Source: Acidobacteria bacterium UBA2994 (lineage in GTDB: Bacteria; Acidobacteriota; Vicinamibacteria; Vicinamibacterales; UBA8438). Taken from it: a stretch of 17,309 bases of DNA. Positions 7,835 to 14,572 of this stretch are shown piece by piece. Location: NCBI GenBank assembly GCA_002346545.1, contig DEAA01000025.1, positions 1-17,309 of the forward strand. Reading direction: 5' to 3'. Below the pieces are notes generated by a model. That model ran no database searches. It was not told the origin of the DNA and saw only the letters and a program-made list of their open reading frames with translations. Every line of letters starts with the position of its first letter. Within the stretch, counting starts at the first letter, position 1. The position numbers and the translations under genes are program-made.

Positions 7835-8101
7835 TCAGCCCCGCGCGATCACGACCGCGCAGGCAGTCAGCACCGCAGACACCGGCGTCATCACGATGCG
7901 TTCCGGTCGGCTCCTCGATATGGCGTTCAGCAGCACGCCGATGCCGAAGTATGCGAACAGCACCCAGGTCGCCACCTGTGAGACGGCGCCGGCATCGCCG
8001 AGTGCTCCGGCCCGCCGCAGGAGGAGCGCGGCGAATGCCGCGTAGAGGACGACCGACACCGAGCCGCCATCAGCCTCGCCGCCACGCTGATCTGGATCAA
8101 A
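7835..8101 (-). pseudogene. C-terminal remnant of a small membrane protein
   Basis: Reading leftward from 8101 to the stop at 7835-7837 gives about 88 residues with three hydrophobic stretches (VVLYAAFAALLL, VATWVLFAYFGIGVLLNAIS, and PVSAVLTACAVVIA). Between them is SRSRPERIVMTP, a pattern I associate with small actinobacterial membrane proteins of about 130 residues, from memory. No ATG is available; a GTG at 8059 exists, but the frame is hydrophilic upstream and ends at a TGA at 8102-8104. It seems to be the 3' half of a gene whose front was lost, next to the broken amidohydrolase. It could also be a complete 74-residue protein. Confidence 0.35.
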
Positions 8102-8304
8102 TCAGACTTGATCAACACGGCCTAGGTGGTCCGTGGGGGGTGAACGGCTCACCGTGGGGGGATGCGCCCCGCGCTAGTCACCCGGAATCGTCTCGAATGG
8201 AAGCGGACCGGCGCACGCCGTTGTGCATCAACGACGTACGTCGGTCCCGGATTCGCGCTACGGGCCGGGCGATCGCGCGCCGGATTGATCCGGTGCAGGA
8301 CCGG
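8102..8304. other. Gene-free stretch between debris and ABC operon
   Basis: No convincing gene. It contains two copies of CCGTGGGGGG (8131-8140 and 8152-8161), between them the inverted pair GGTGA/TCACC, the perfect palindrome CGACGTACGTCG (8232-8243), and CCGGATTGATCCGG (8280-8293), which could fold as a short stem just beyond the stop of the - strand ATPase gene. A 48-codon frame from the ATG at 8162 shows no recognisable motif. Confidence 0.4.
8131..8161 (+). repeat. Direct repeat of CCGTGGGGGG, 21-base period
   Basis: Identical 10-mers start at 8131 and 8152, exactly 21 bases (about two helical turns) apart, with GGTGA-ACGGC-TCACC between and overlapping them. Such spacing suits a protein-binding site or the end of a lost element; no protein can be named. 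Confidence 0.4.
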
Positions 8305-8997
8305 CTAGGCGCCGACTGCCGTGTCGACAAGTTTCCCGTCGACGAGGTGGACGACACCGTGCATGCGGGGGAGGTGGACGAGGTCGTGGGTGACGAGCAG
8401 TGTGGACGTGTTCAGCTGGTCGGTGAGTTGCAGAATCAGCTCAATGATGCTGGCTCCGCGCTCCTGGTCGAGGGCGCTGGTGGGCTCATCAACGAGGAGC
8501 ACGCTGGGGTCGTTCATCAGGGCCCGGGCAATGTTCACGCGCTGCCGCTGCCCGCCGGAGAGCTGGTGCGGCCGCTTGTCGCGCTGGTCGGCGAGGCCCA
8601 CCGCATCGAGGAGCTCACCGGCTCGCGCGGTTGCTTTCGCGCGGTGGCGGCGGGAGTGTGGGGCGCCGAGCTCGTTCATGACGGCGAGCTGTTCCATCGC
8701 GGTGAGGGAGGGGACGAGGTTGGACTGCTGGAACACGATGCCGATCTTGTCGCGGCGCAGCTCGGTCGCAGCTTTTGGGTCGAGGCGTGTGGCGTCGATG
8801 TCGTCGATCAGGACGGTGCCGGAGTCGGGCCGGATGAGGGTAGCGGCGACGGCGAGGAGGCTGGATTTGCCGGAGCCGCTGGGCCCGGTGATGCCGGTGA
8901 CCGTTCCGGGGTGCGCGGTGAGGGTGACGTGGTTGACAGCGGTGACGCGGGCGTCTCCGTCGGGGAAGGTGAGGTGGATGTTGTCGAGGCGGATCAT
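8305..8997 (-). CDS. ABC transporter ATP-binding protein, MacB/LolD type
   Basis: A 230-residue ATPase partnering the FtsX-type permease encoded directly upstream. Walker A GPSGSGKSS is at 38-46, Q-loop VFQQSN with Gln90, signature LSGGQ 146-150, Walker B LLVDEP with Asp170 and Glu171, and H-loop His204 in LVTHD. The stretch LRRDKIGIVFQQSNLVPSLT is typical of the LolD/MacB/FtsE group, whose members drive mechanotransmission in the envelope or export of peptides, lipids or antibiotics rather than ordinary import. The start ATG overlaps the permease stop as ATGA. A divergent histidine kinase and response regulator suggest induction by an envelope or antimicrobial signal (inference). Confidence 0.94.
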   Translation of the reverse strand: MIRLDNIHLTFPDGDARVTAVNHVTLTAHPGTVTGITGPSGSGKSSLLAVAATLIRPDSGTVLIDDIDATRLDPKAATELRRDKIGIVFQQSNLVPSLTAMEQLAVMNELGAPHSRRHRAKATARAGELLDAVGLADQRDKRPHQLSGGQRQRVNIARALMNDPSVLLVDEPTSALDQERGASIIELILQLTDQLNTSTLLVTHDLVHLPRMHGVVHLVDGKLVDTAVGA

Positions 8998-10064
8998 CGG
9001 TTGCTCCCGAGGGCGGTGAGGGGGTCGGCGGAGGTGACGGATCGGAGGGCGAACGCGGCCCCGGCGAGACCGAGAGCGATCATGATCACCCCGGGCAGGA
9101 GGGTCGTGATCGGGCTGAGCAGGAACGGCAGTGCGGTGCCTGCGAGGGCTCCGAAGAGGGCGACGAGCCCGAGCCCGACACCGATGCCGAGAAGGAGCAC
9201 GATGAGGGCTTGCCCAAGGGCGTCTCGGACGAGGGAGCGGGTGCTGGCACCAAGTGCTTTCAGGACCGCGATATCGCCCTTGCGTTGCATGGTCCAGACG
9301 GTGAAGAACGCGCCGATGACCAGCCCGGAGATGCCGAACAGCATCGCCACCATCAGAAGAAGCGACCCGATTTCGGAGCGGAACGCGCTTAGCGCGGTGA
9401 GCGACCCGAGAACGCTCTCGGACACGGTCTGGTGGGCGGTGTCCGCAGCATCCCAGTCCGGGCTCCCGGAGACGGCAAGCACGGTTGCGTAGGCGTCGGG
9501 GTTGCCGGTGGCCGCGGAGTATGCCTGCCAGTCGGTCAGGGTCATCTCGACGACCGGGGTGTGGCTGTACCAGGCGTCACCGGCGATGGTGTCGACGGTG
9601 AAGGGCGTGCCGGCGATGGTGACCGTGTCACCTGCTGTGACATTGAGGGCGTCAGCGGCGGGTGTGGAGAGGCCGAGCTTCCCGTCAGCGGTCGGGGCGG
9701 TGTCGTTGAATCCGGGCTGGACGCCGAACACGGCGATCGCGGTGCGGGTGTCACCGGCTTCACCGCGGGTTTGGCTGATCCCGATCGGCTGAGCCGCGGT
9801 CACCCCGGCCGTGGAGGCCCAGTCGGTGGCCTGCTGCTCGGTGATCACCGAATCAGAGAAGCTCGCTCCGGGCTCGCCAGAAGACGGCGCGGAGAACACG
9901 ACCCGATCGCCGGGGATCGCGAGAACAGCGGAGATGTTCTGGATTGCGAGCCCACCGGTGAGGCCGCTGAGGAAGCCCACGAGCACGGTGATGAGCCCGA
10001 CGACGGAACCGATGAGAAGGAATCGCCCTCGGGCGAAACGCAGATCGCGCAAGGCGACGAACAT
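8994..10064 (-). CDS. FtsX-family ABC transporter permease
   Basis: A 356-residue membrane protein with the MacB/FtsX layout. There is one N-terminal membrane segment (about 16-38), a large extracytoplasmic domain (about 40-235), then three membrane segments around 240-266, 290-312 and 325-345. Between the second and third lies RKGDIAVLKALGASTRSLV, the conserved cytoplasmic loop of FtsX-type permeases that engages the ATPase. The ATG at 10064 is preferred because AAAGGA lies about nine bases upstream and the protein then begins MFVALRDLRFARGRF, usual for the family. An in-frame ATG at 10136 with GAGGA upstream would add 24 mostly polar residues. Forms a two-gene operon with the ATPase. Confidence 0.92.
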   Translation of the reverse strand: MFVALRDLRFARGRFLLIGSVVGLITVLVGFLSGLTGGLAIQNISAVLAIPGDRVVFSAPSSGEPGASFSDSVITEQQATDWASTAGVTAAQPIGISQTRGEAGDTRTAIAVFGVQPGFNDTAPTADGKLGLSTPAADALNVTAGDTVTIAGTPFTVDTIAGDAWYSHTPVVEMTLTDWQAYSAATGNPDAYATVLAVSGSPDWDAADTAHQTVSESVLGSLTALSAFRSEIGSLLLMVAMLFGISGLVIGAFFTVWTMQRKGDIAVLKALGASTRSLVRDALGQALIVLLLGIGVGLGLVALFGALAGTALPFLLSPITTLLPGVIMIALGLAGAAFALRSVTSADPLTALGSNR

Positions 10065-10124
10065 GGTGTGGTCCTTTCCGGTGACCGGCTGATCTGTGAC
10101 ATCACCACTGTCCCGCCGGGGAGG

Positions 10125-10243
10125 GGAGTGAGGCATCGGTCCTCGGCACGGCTGCGGAGCATCAAACGAAGGACGGGGGAGTGGACCTTTCGGATGATTC
10201 GCGGTCCAGGGCCGGGACATAAAATTCGGGCATGCCTCACTCC
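10125..10243. repeat. Mirrored 12-mer in the divergent promoter region
   Basis: GGAGTGAGGCAT at 10125-10136 is the exact reverse complement of ATGCCTCACTCC at 10232-10243. The right copy is the first four codons of the histidine kinase. The left copy, read on the - strand, is also an ATG-CCT-CAC-TCC in frame with the permease gene. The arms are 95 bases apart. Possible readings are a pair of response-regulator sites, or an ancestral duplication of a start region. Confidence 0.5.
10220..10225 (+). promoter_or_regulatory. Possible -10 element for a leaderless kinase message
   Basis: TAAAAT matches the TATAAT consensus at five of six positions and ends six bases before the kinase ATG at 10232, so the transcript would start at or very near the start codon. 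No Shine-Dalgarno sequence is present. The -35 region is not convincing. Confidence 0.4.
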
Positions 10244-11410
10244 GTGCTGACACCCGTGTTCGCGGGCCTGCGCACGGGCCTGCATGTGCTCTTCGTTGCG
10301 CTCATCGCGTTGATCATCGGACGGGCGATCCTCGCCCCCGCGGACGCCAGCGCGGCCGTGATCGGTCTCGCTCTGCTCACGCTCGCCACCTACGGGTCCG
10401 GTGCCTATCTGGCCCGCCGCTCCCGGGGACGCGCGGCGCGGCTGATCTGGCTGGTCGCGTTGACCCTGGAATGGGTCGTGCTGATGTGGCTGATCCCCGA
10501 GGCCGCGTACCTGGTGTTCCCGCTGTTCTTCCTCTACCTGCACCTACTCGGTGCGGGGTGGGGATCCGCGGCGATCGTGGCCGCGACGGCCGTGGCGATC
10601 ACCGCGTTGGGAGCACACGGAGGGTGGAGCATCGGCGGTGTCGTCGGCCCGATCGTCGGAGCCGGGGTCGCCCTGCTGATCGGGTTGGGGTATCAGGCGT
10701 TGGCAAGGGAAGCTGCCGAACGCGAAGCTCTGATGCAGGAACTCCTCGCTACCCGTGGCCAACTCGCGGCGATCGAACACGAATCCGGGGTGCTCGCCGA
10801 ACGAGCCCGCCTCGCCAAAGAGATCCACGACACCCTCGCCCAAGGACTTTCCAGTATCCAGATGCTTCTGTACGCGGCCGAACGCGCAGACCCCGACCGG
10901 CCCGGCGTCGAACACATCCGGCTTGCCCGGGAAACCGCCGCCACGAACCTCGCCGACGCACGCCGATTCATCCGCGAGCTCACACCGCCCGACCTCGACA
11001 GCCACGGCCTCGGCGGCGCCCTCCGACGCCTCGCCAAGGGCCAGTGGTCCAACCAAGGACTCACCGTCCATGTGCGAGTGTCCGACACGATCGAGCTGCC
11101 CATGCATCTGCAGACGGCGCTGCTGCGCATCGCGCAAGGCGCGATCGCCAACGTGCTCCAACACGCAGAGGCCGCCACAGCGACCATCACTCTCGCCACG
11201 ACCCCGGACGAGCTCGTCTTCACCGTGAGCGACGACGGCATCGGATTCGACCCCAGCTCGCCCGCAACCCGCCACGGCAAATCCGACTCTTTCGGCCTGC
11301 AGGCCACCCACGAACGCGTGCAACAGCTCGGCGGCACCCTCCTGGTGGACTCCACACCCGGCCACGGAACGACCCTCACCGTGACTCTCAGCCCAGTGAG
11401 AGCCGCATGA
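10232..11410 (+). CDS. Sensor histidine kinase, NarL/HisKA_3 type
   Basis: A 392-residue membrane kinase. About the first 165 residues hold several hydrophobic segments with no obvious extracellular sensor domain, followed by a linker helix (about 168-190). The HisKA_3 dimerisation motif EIHDTLAQGLSSIQ has phospho-acceptor His199. The ATPase domain follows, with N-box Asn307 (IANVLQHAEA), G1 box SDDGIGFDP (Asp334/Asp335) and G2 box SFGLQATHERVQQLGG. Short loops and a membrane-embedded sensor suggest detection of membrane stress or an amphipathic compound, with the divergent FtsX-type exporter as the natural target (inference). The ATG at 10232 lacks a ribosome binding site. The stop overlaps the response regulator start as ATGA. 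Confidence 0.95.
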   Translation: MPHSVLTPVFAGLRTGLHVLFVALIALIIGRAILAPADASAAVIGLALLTLATYGSGAYLARRSRGRAARLIWLVALTLEWVVLMWLIPEAAYLVFPLFFLYLHLLGAGWGSAAIVAATAVAITALGAHGGWSIGGVVGPIVGAGVALLIGLGYQALAREAAEREALMQELLATRGQLAAIEHESGVLAERARLAKEIHDTLAQGLSSIQMLLYAAERADPDRPGVEHIRLARETAATNLADARRFIRELTPPDLDSHGLGGALRRLAKGQWSNQGLTVHVRVSDTIELPMHLQTALLRIAQGAIANVLQHAEAATATITLATTPDELVFTVSDDGIGFDPSSPATRHGKSDSFGLQATHERVQQLGGTLLVDSTPGHGTTLTVTLSPVRAA

Positions 11411-12030
11411 TCCGCCTCGTCATCGCCGATGACCACCCCATCGTCCGCGCCGGCCTCACCGCACTGTTCGATCAAGAAGCGGACCTCACCGTTGTCGCGG
11501 AAGCCGCGACCCCCGAAGAAGCCATCGCCGCGGCACAACGCGAGAACCCCGACGTTGTCCTGATGGACCTCCAGTTCGGGAACAGCGCCGAAACCGGTGC
11601 CGATGCCACCCGCCACATCCGCGCCCTCGATGCCGCCCCCTACGTGCTCGTCCTTACCAACTACGACTCCGACGCCGACATCCTCGGCGCCGTCGAAGCC
11701 GGCGCCAGCGGATACCTGCTCAAAGACGCGCCCCCACACGAACTCGTCACCGCCGTCCACGCCGCCGCCGCCGGCGAATCCGCACTCGCCCCCGTCATCG
11801 CCTCCCGACTGCTGGGTCGCATGCGATCCCCACAGATCAGCCTCAGCTCCCGCGAAATCGAAGTCCTCGAACGCGTCGCCGACGGCCGCTCCAACGCCGA
11901 GATCGCCACCGACCTCTACGTCAGCGAACCCACCGTGAAATCCCACCTCGCCCACATCTTCACCAAACTCGATGTCACCTCCCGCACGTCCGCGGTGTCA
12001 GCCGCCCGGCGGCGCGGCATCCTCCGCTGA
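11407..12030 (+). CDS. Response regulator, NarL/FixJ family
   Basis: A 207-residue two-domain regulator. The receiver domain (about 1-120) has the acidic pair in IADDHP (Asp8, Asp9), phospho-acceptor Asp54 (VLMDLQFG), Thr83 (VLTNYD) and Lys105 (YLLKDA). The C-terminal LuxR-type helix-turn-helix (about 146-200) begins LSSREIEVLERVADG and continues through EIATDLYVSEPTVKSHLAHI. It is translationally coupled to the kinase by an ATGA overlap and is the evident cognate partner. Phosphorylation would drive dimerisation and binding in the 10065-10231 region between the kinase and the exporter (inference). Confidence 0.96.
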   Translation: MIRLVIADDHPIVRAGLTALFDQEADLTVVAEAATPEEAIAAAQRENPDVVLMDLQFGNSAETGADATRHIRALDAAPYVLVLTNYDSDADILGAVEAGASGYLLKDAPPHELVTAVHAAAAGESALAPVIASRLLGRMRSPQISLSSREIEVLERVADGRSNAEIATDLYVSEPTVKSHLAHIFTKLDVTSRTSAVSAARRRGILR

Positions 12031-12083
12031 ACCGCGCCCCGGACACTGCGACAAAGCTGCACCCCTAGTGGCACGATGAGCAA

Positions 12084-12269
12084 GTGCCGGAGGACGTATC
12101 AACTAGCGGAACAACGCAGCCACTCGTTGTCGCATGTGATGAGTCAGGGAACGACGGGGGAAACCTCCTCGCGGGAAGCTCCCCTGTCTTCGTCCACGCG
12201 AGCGTAAGTGTGAGCAAGGCAAAGGCTGCCGAGATCATGGCGGAGGTCCGAACACGAACGCGAAGTGAG
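12084..12269 (+). pseudogene. DUF3800-like protein, N-terminal fragment
   Basis: From a GTG at 12084 the frame gives about 60 residues with VVACDESGNDGGN near the N-terminus, followed by FVHASVSVSKAKAAEIMAEV. A DESG motif at the front followed by a hydrophobic strand is the signature of DUF3800 proteins, which are often found near mobile elements and defence genes and have an RNase H-like fold. The resemblance ends at about 12268; the remaining codons are antisense to a different fragment. The full family is 200 or more residues, so most of the gene is missing. Upstream, CCTAGTGGCACGA at 12064-12076 may supply a -10 element. Confidence 0.5.
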
Positions 12270-12415
12270 GTGGGGTCGATGGTGGAGCTGGCGAGGATTT
12301 CGCCGCTGCTGCGGGCGCTGATGATGGCGTGGTCGTTGTGGATCAGGACGATGATCTCGGTGCGGGCGTGGGCTCTGCGGACGACCACCGCCTCCAGCTG
12401 ACGCCACGGAACCGG
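12268..12415 (-). mobile_element. C-terminal scrap resembling an IS481-type transposase
   Basis: Read leftward from 12415 the frame gives about 49 residues including RRAHARTEIIVLIHNDHAII, then SSGEILASSTIDPT. This resembles the C-terminal tail of IS481-family transposases (the GRAHAxTxVxxLI...TGEIL...xIDPT pattern). An in-frame TGA lies directly before it at 12416-12418, and the resemblance stops at about 12268, where the DUF3800 fragment begins on the other strand. No terminal inverted repeats or catalytic DDE residues are present, so the element is dead. The assignment is from memory of the family pattern. Confidence 0.45.
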
Positions 12416-12477
12416 TCAGGCGTCGTGAAAGAGTTCGCGCTGCTAGCGTGAGTGCGGGAACGGGTGGGGGAGCGCAC

Positions 12478-13365
12478 ATGTCGGTTGGACTTCTGGCCGT
12501 CGTCGACGACATCCTGAGCGCGGCGCTGAAGGCGAGCGCGAAGACGGCCGGGGTGGTCATCGACGATGCCGCCGTCACGCCGCAGTACGTGCAGGGAATC
12601 ACGCCGGCGCGCGAACTGCCCGTCGTGTGGAAGATCGCGCTCGGGAGCCTCGTCAACAAGTTCGTGATCATCATCCCGATCGCGCTCGTGCTGACCGCGT
12701 TCGCTCCGTGGGTGCTTCCGTACCTGTTGATCCTCGGTGGGGGTTTCCTATGCTTCGAGGGTGCGGAGAAGGTGCTGGAGTGGTTCGGCCTGCATCATGG
12801 TCCGGCAGAGGACGGCCCTCGAGACGAGGGCAAGCTCGTCTTCGGGGCGGTGCGCACCGACCTCATCCTCAGCACCGAGATCATGCTCATCGCCTTGACG
12901 AGCCTCGATCCGGGCTTGGACATCTGGATGACGCTCGGAGCCCTGCTCGTGATCGGGCTGGCGATGACGGCGCTCGTCTACGGCGCTGTCGCGCTCCTGG
13001 TGAAGATCGACGACATCGGTCTTCGTCTGATGAAGAGCCCGAAGCGGGGGATGCGGCGCACCGGGGCACGCGTGGTCGCATCCATGCCGACGGTTTTTCG
13101 TGTGATCGGCATCATCGGCACCGTCGCGATGCTGTGGGTCGGTGGACATCTGCTCATCGAGAACCTGGGTGAGACGTTCTGGAGCGGCCCGCATGACCTG
13201 GTTCACGCGGCGACTCATCTCATCGAGGGCGCCGGCGTCGTCGTGGTCTGGATCGCGGAGACCGCGATGTCGGCTGTCTTCGGGCTGGCCGTCGGTCTCG
13301 TGATCGCCGGCATCGTGTTGGCCGTCTCCCGCCTCCGACGGCGCGAGCCGGTTCACCCCGACTGA
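12478..13365 (+). CDS. DUF808 (YedI-like) inner-membrane protein
   Basis: A 295-residue membrane protein matching the DUF808/YedI family in length and in its opening, LLAVVDDILSAALKASAKTA (about 4-23), followed by VVIDDAAVTPQYVQG. Several hydrophobic segments follow: FVIIIPIALVLTAF, LPYLLILGGGFLCFEGAEK, a central region around LGALLVIGLAMTALVYG, and two C-terminal segments ending before a basic tail. GGFLCFEGAEKVLEW is characteristic. Biochemical role is unknown across the family. The ATG at 12478 was chosen over an in-frame GTG at 12448 because GGGGGAG lies five bases upstream and the family begins at this point. It converges with the desaturase pseudogene. Confidence 0.9.
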   Translation: MSVGLLAVVDDILSAALKASAKTAGVVIDDAAVTPQYVQGITPARELPVVWKIALGSLVNKFVIIIPIALVLTAFAPWVLPYLLILGGGFLCFEGAEKVLEWFGLHHGPAEDGPRDEGKLVFGAVRTDLILSTEIMLIALTSLDPGLDIWMTLGALLVIGLAMTALVYGAVALLVKIDDIGLRLMKSPKRGMRRTGARVVASMPTVFRVIGIIGTVAMLWVGGHLLIENLGETFWSGPHDLVHAATHLIEGAGVVVVWIAETAMSAVFGLAVGLVIAGIVLAVSRLRRREPVHPD

Positions 13366-13382
13366 CCCGGTCCCGAGTCGGG
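13357..13382. terminator. Putative bidirectional terminator hairpin
   Basis: CCCGACT (13357-13363) and AGTCGGG (13376-13382) form a perfect seven-base stem with a 12-base loop overlapping the DUF808 stop codon. It sits between two convergent genes. There is no T-run, as is usual for high-GC actinobacteria. Confidence 0.4.
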
Positions 13383-13390
13383 CGGGCCCG

Positions 13391-14204
13391 TCACACCCGT
13401 CGGTACGTGGCGGTGACCGGGCAGTCGAACGGGTCGCGAGCGGCGAGCCCGACGCGGTTGAGGTAGGCGATGACGATCCCATAGGAGCGCCACAGCGTTG
13501 TCTCGGTGTAGGGCACCTCGAGCGTGCGACAGTGCTCGCGCACGATCTGGCGTGCCCGTGCGAGGTGCGGTCGCGGCATGTTGGGGAACAGGTGGTGCTC
13601 GACCTGATAGTTCAGGCCGCCCATGAGCCAGGTCGCCCACCACCCGCCGGAGACGTTTCGCGAGGTGCGCACCTGCTTGCTGAAGAAGTCGAGTTTGGCG
13701 TCCGCGTCGATCACCGGCATGCCCTTGTGGTTCGGTGCGAACGAGGCGCCCATGTAGATGCCGAACACCGCGAGCTGTACCCCGAGGAAGGCGAACGCCA
13801 TCCCGATCGGCAGAAAGACGAACACCGGCGTCCAGATGAGGGCGAATCGCGTGAGGAGGAGGGCGATCTCCCACCCGCGTTGGAAGGGCCCGTGACGAGG
13901 ATCTGACGGTGCGCGGCCTCGTGAGCCAGGAAAGCGACCTGTGTGAAGAGGATGCCGAGTGCTCCGGCGGTGAGCAGCTGGAACCAGCTGTCGCCGAGAA
14001 GGATGAATCCGGTGATGCAGCCCCCGAGCGCGAGCGCCAGCGCGATCCCGACGAAGCCGTAGAACCAGCGTGTTCGACCGAGGAGCCTGCTCTCGCGCAC
14101 GACCTGCGACCCGTCGGTGTACGCGCGTGCGATCGGGGGAAGTCGGCGGTGCGGGCGTACGTCTGCCTGACGGGTCTCAGACGGGATGCAGCGGTGGAGG
14201 AGAT
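13391..14204 (-). pseudogene. Fatty acid desaturase, broken by frameshift and internal deletion
   Basis: Membrane di-iron desaturase of the COG3239 type in pieces. The N-terminal piece (about 14201-14142) reads RLRPVRQTYARTADFPR. The frame then slips by one base within the run of Gs at about 14135-14140 and continues as ARAYTDGSQVVRESRLLGR and LGDSWFQLLTAG up to the first histidine box HEAAH. After QILVTGPSN (about 13880) the frame changes again into RGWEIALLLTRFALIWTPV and on to NYQVEHHLFPNMPRPH, the third histidine box. The central part, including the HxxHH box, is missing, so at least 100 residues are lost. The codon in the expected start position (14204-14202) is ATC. An active enzyme is not possible. 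The C-terminal 144 codons are otherwise well preserved, so the loss may be recent. Confidence 0.85.
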
Positions 14205-14284
14205 GTCCCTACCTGCGTTTCGATCGCGACCGTGTCGGCCGATGAAGCCAACGGCGGTCGCCGAACGCTGAGGGGAACGCTACG

Positions 14285-14354
14285 GGGTGTCGTATCCGGG
14301 CGGCGGAATACGGCGGTACTCCCAGGTGCCGGTCAGGCTCTGCCGACGACACCC
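14285..14354. repeat. Nine-base inverted repeat downstream of cspA
   Basis: GGGTGTCGT (14285-14293) and ACGACACCC (14346-14354) are exact reverse complements 52 bases apart, in the gap between the cspA stop and the desaturase remnant. It could be the base of a larger terminator structure for cspA, since the interior is also rich in short GC complements. Function not shown. Confidence 0.35.
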
Positions 14355-14368
14355 GGGATGGCGTGCCG

Positions 14369-14572
14369 TCAGAGGGGACGGATGTTCGCGGCCTGCATGC
14401 CCTTGGGCCCGCGCTCCGCGTCGAACTCGACCTTCTGGTCCTCTCGCAGTTCCTTGAACCCGTTGCCGGTGATCGCACTGTAGTGCGCGAACAGATCGGC
14501 GGAACCATCGTCGGGGGCGATGAAGCCGTATCCCTTGTCGGCGTTGAACCATTTCACGGTGCCAGTGGCCAT
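14369..14572 (-). CDS. Cold-shock protein, CspA family
   Basis: A 67-residue single-domain nucleic-acid chaperone, the standard CspA length. It begins [18 protein letters not shown] with RNP1 (KGYGFI), followed by RNP2 in DLFAHYSAI and the closing [17 protein letters not shown]. It binds single-stranded RNA and melts secondary structure. The start ATG at 14572 has GAAGGAAG about seven bases upstream, which fixes it even though the frame stays open for a further 111 codons. Its message would run toward the desaturase remnant; a cold-shock protein beside a membrane desaturase is a plausible cold-adaptation pairing that is now broken. Confidence 0.95.
   Translation of the reverse strand: MATGTVKWFNADKGYGFIAPDDGSADLFAHYSAITGNGFKELREDQKVEFDAERGPKGMQAANIRPL

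Noticed and set aside
8131..8161. Repeat pair considered as a CRISPR array
   Set aside because: Only two 10-base copies with an 11-base gap; far too short and no cas genes.
8162..8308. 48-codon + strand frame with a G-rich stretch upstream
   Set aside because: No family resemblance and biased Arg/Gly/Thr composition; the G-run is part of the direct repeat and not a clear ribosome binding site.
7729..9492. 587-codon + strand open frame
   Set aside because: Only the first ~30 codons resemble a protein; from about 8305 it is antisense to a clear ABC ATPase and permease with intact motifs.
10693..11955. 420-codon - strand open frame
   Set aside because: Antisense to the kinase and response regulator; glycine/valine-rich repetitive composition typical of high-GC shadow frames.
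12144..12674. 176-codon - strand frame across the debris zone and DUF808 start
   Set aside because: Serine/threonine/arginine-rich shadow; the transposase-like fragment lies in a different frame.
13353..13874. 173-codon - strand frame overlapping the desaturase remnant
   Set aside because: Out of frame with the conserved histidine-box peptide and lacking any motif.
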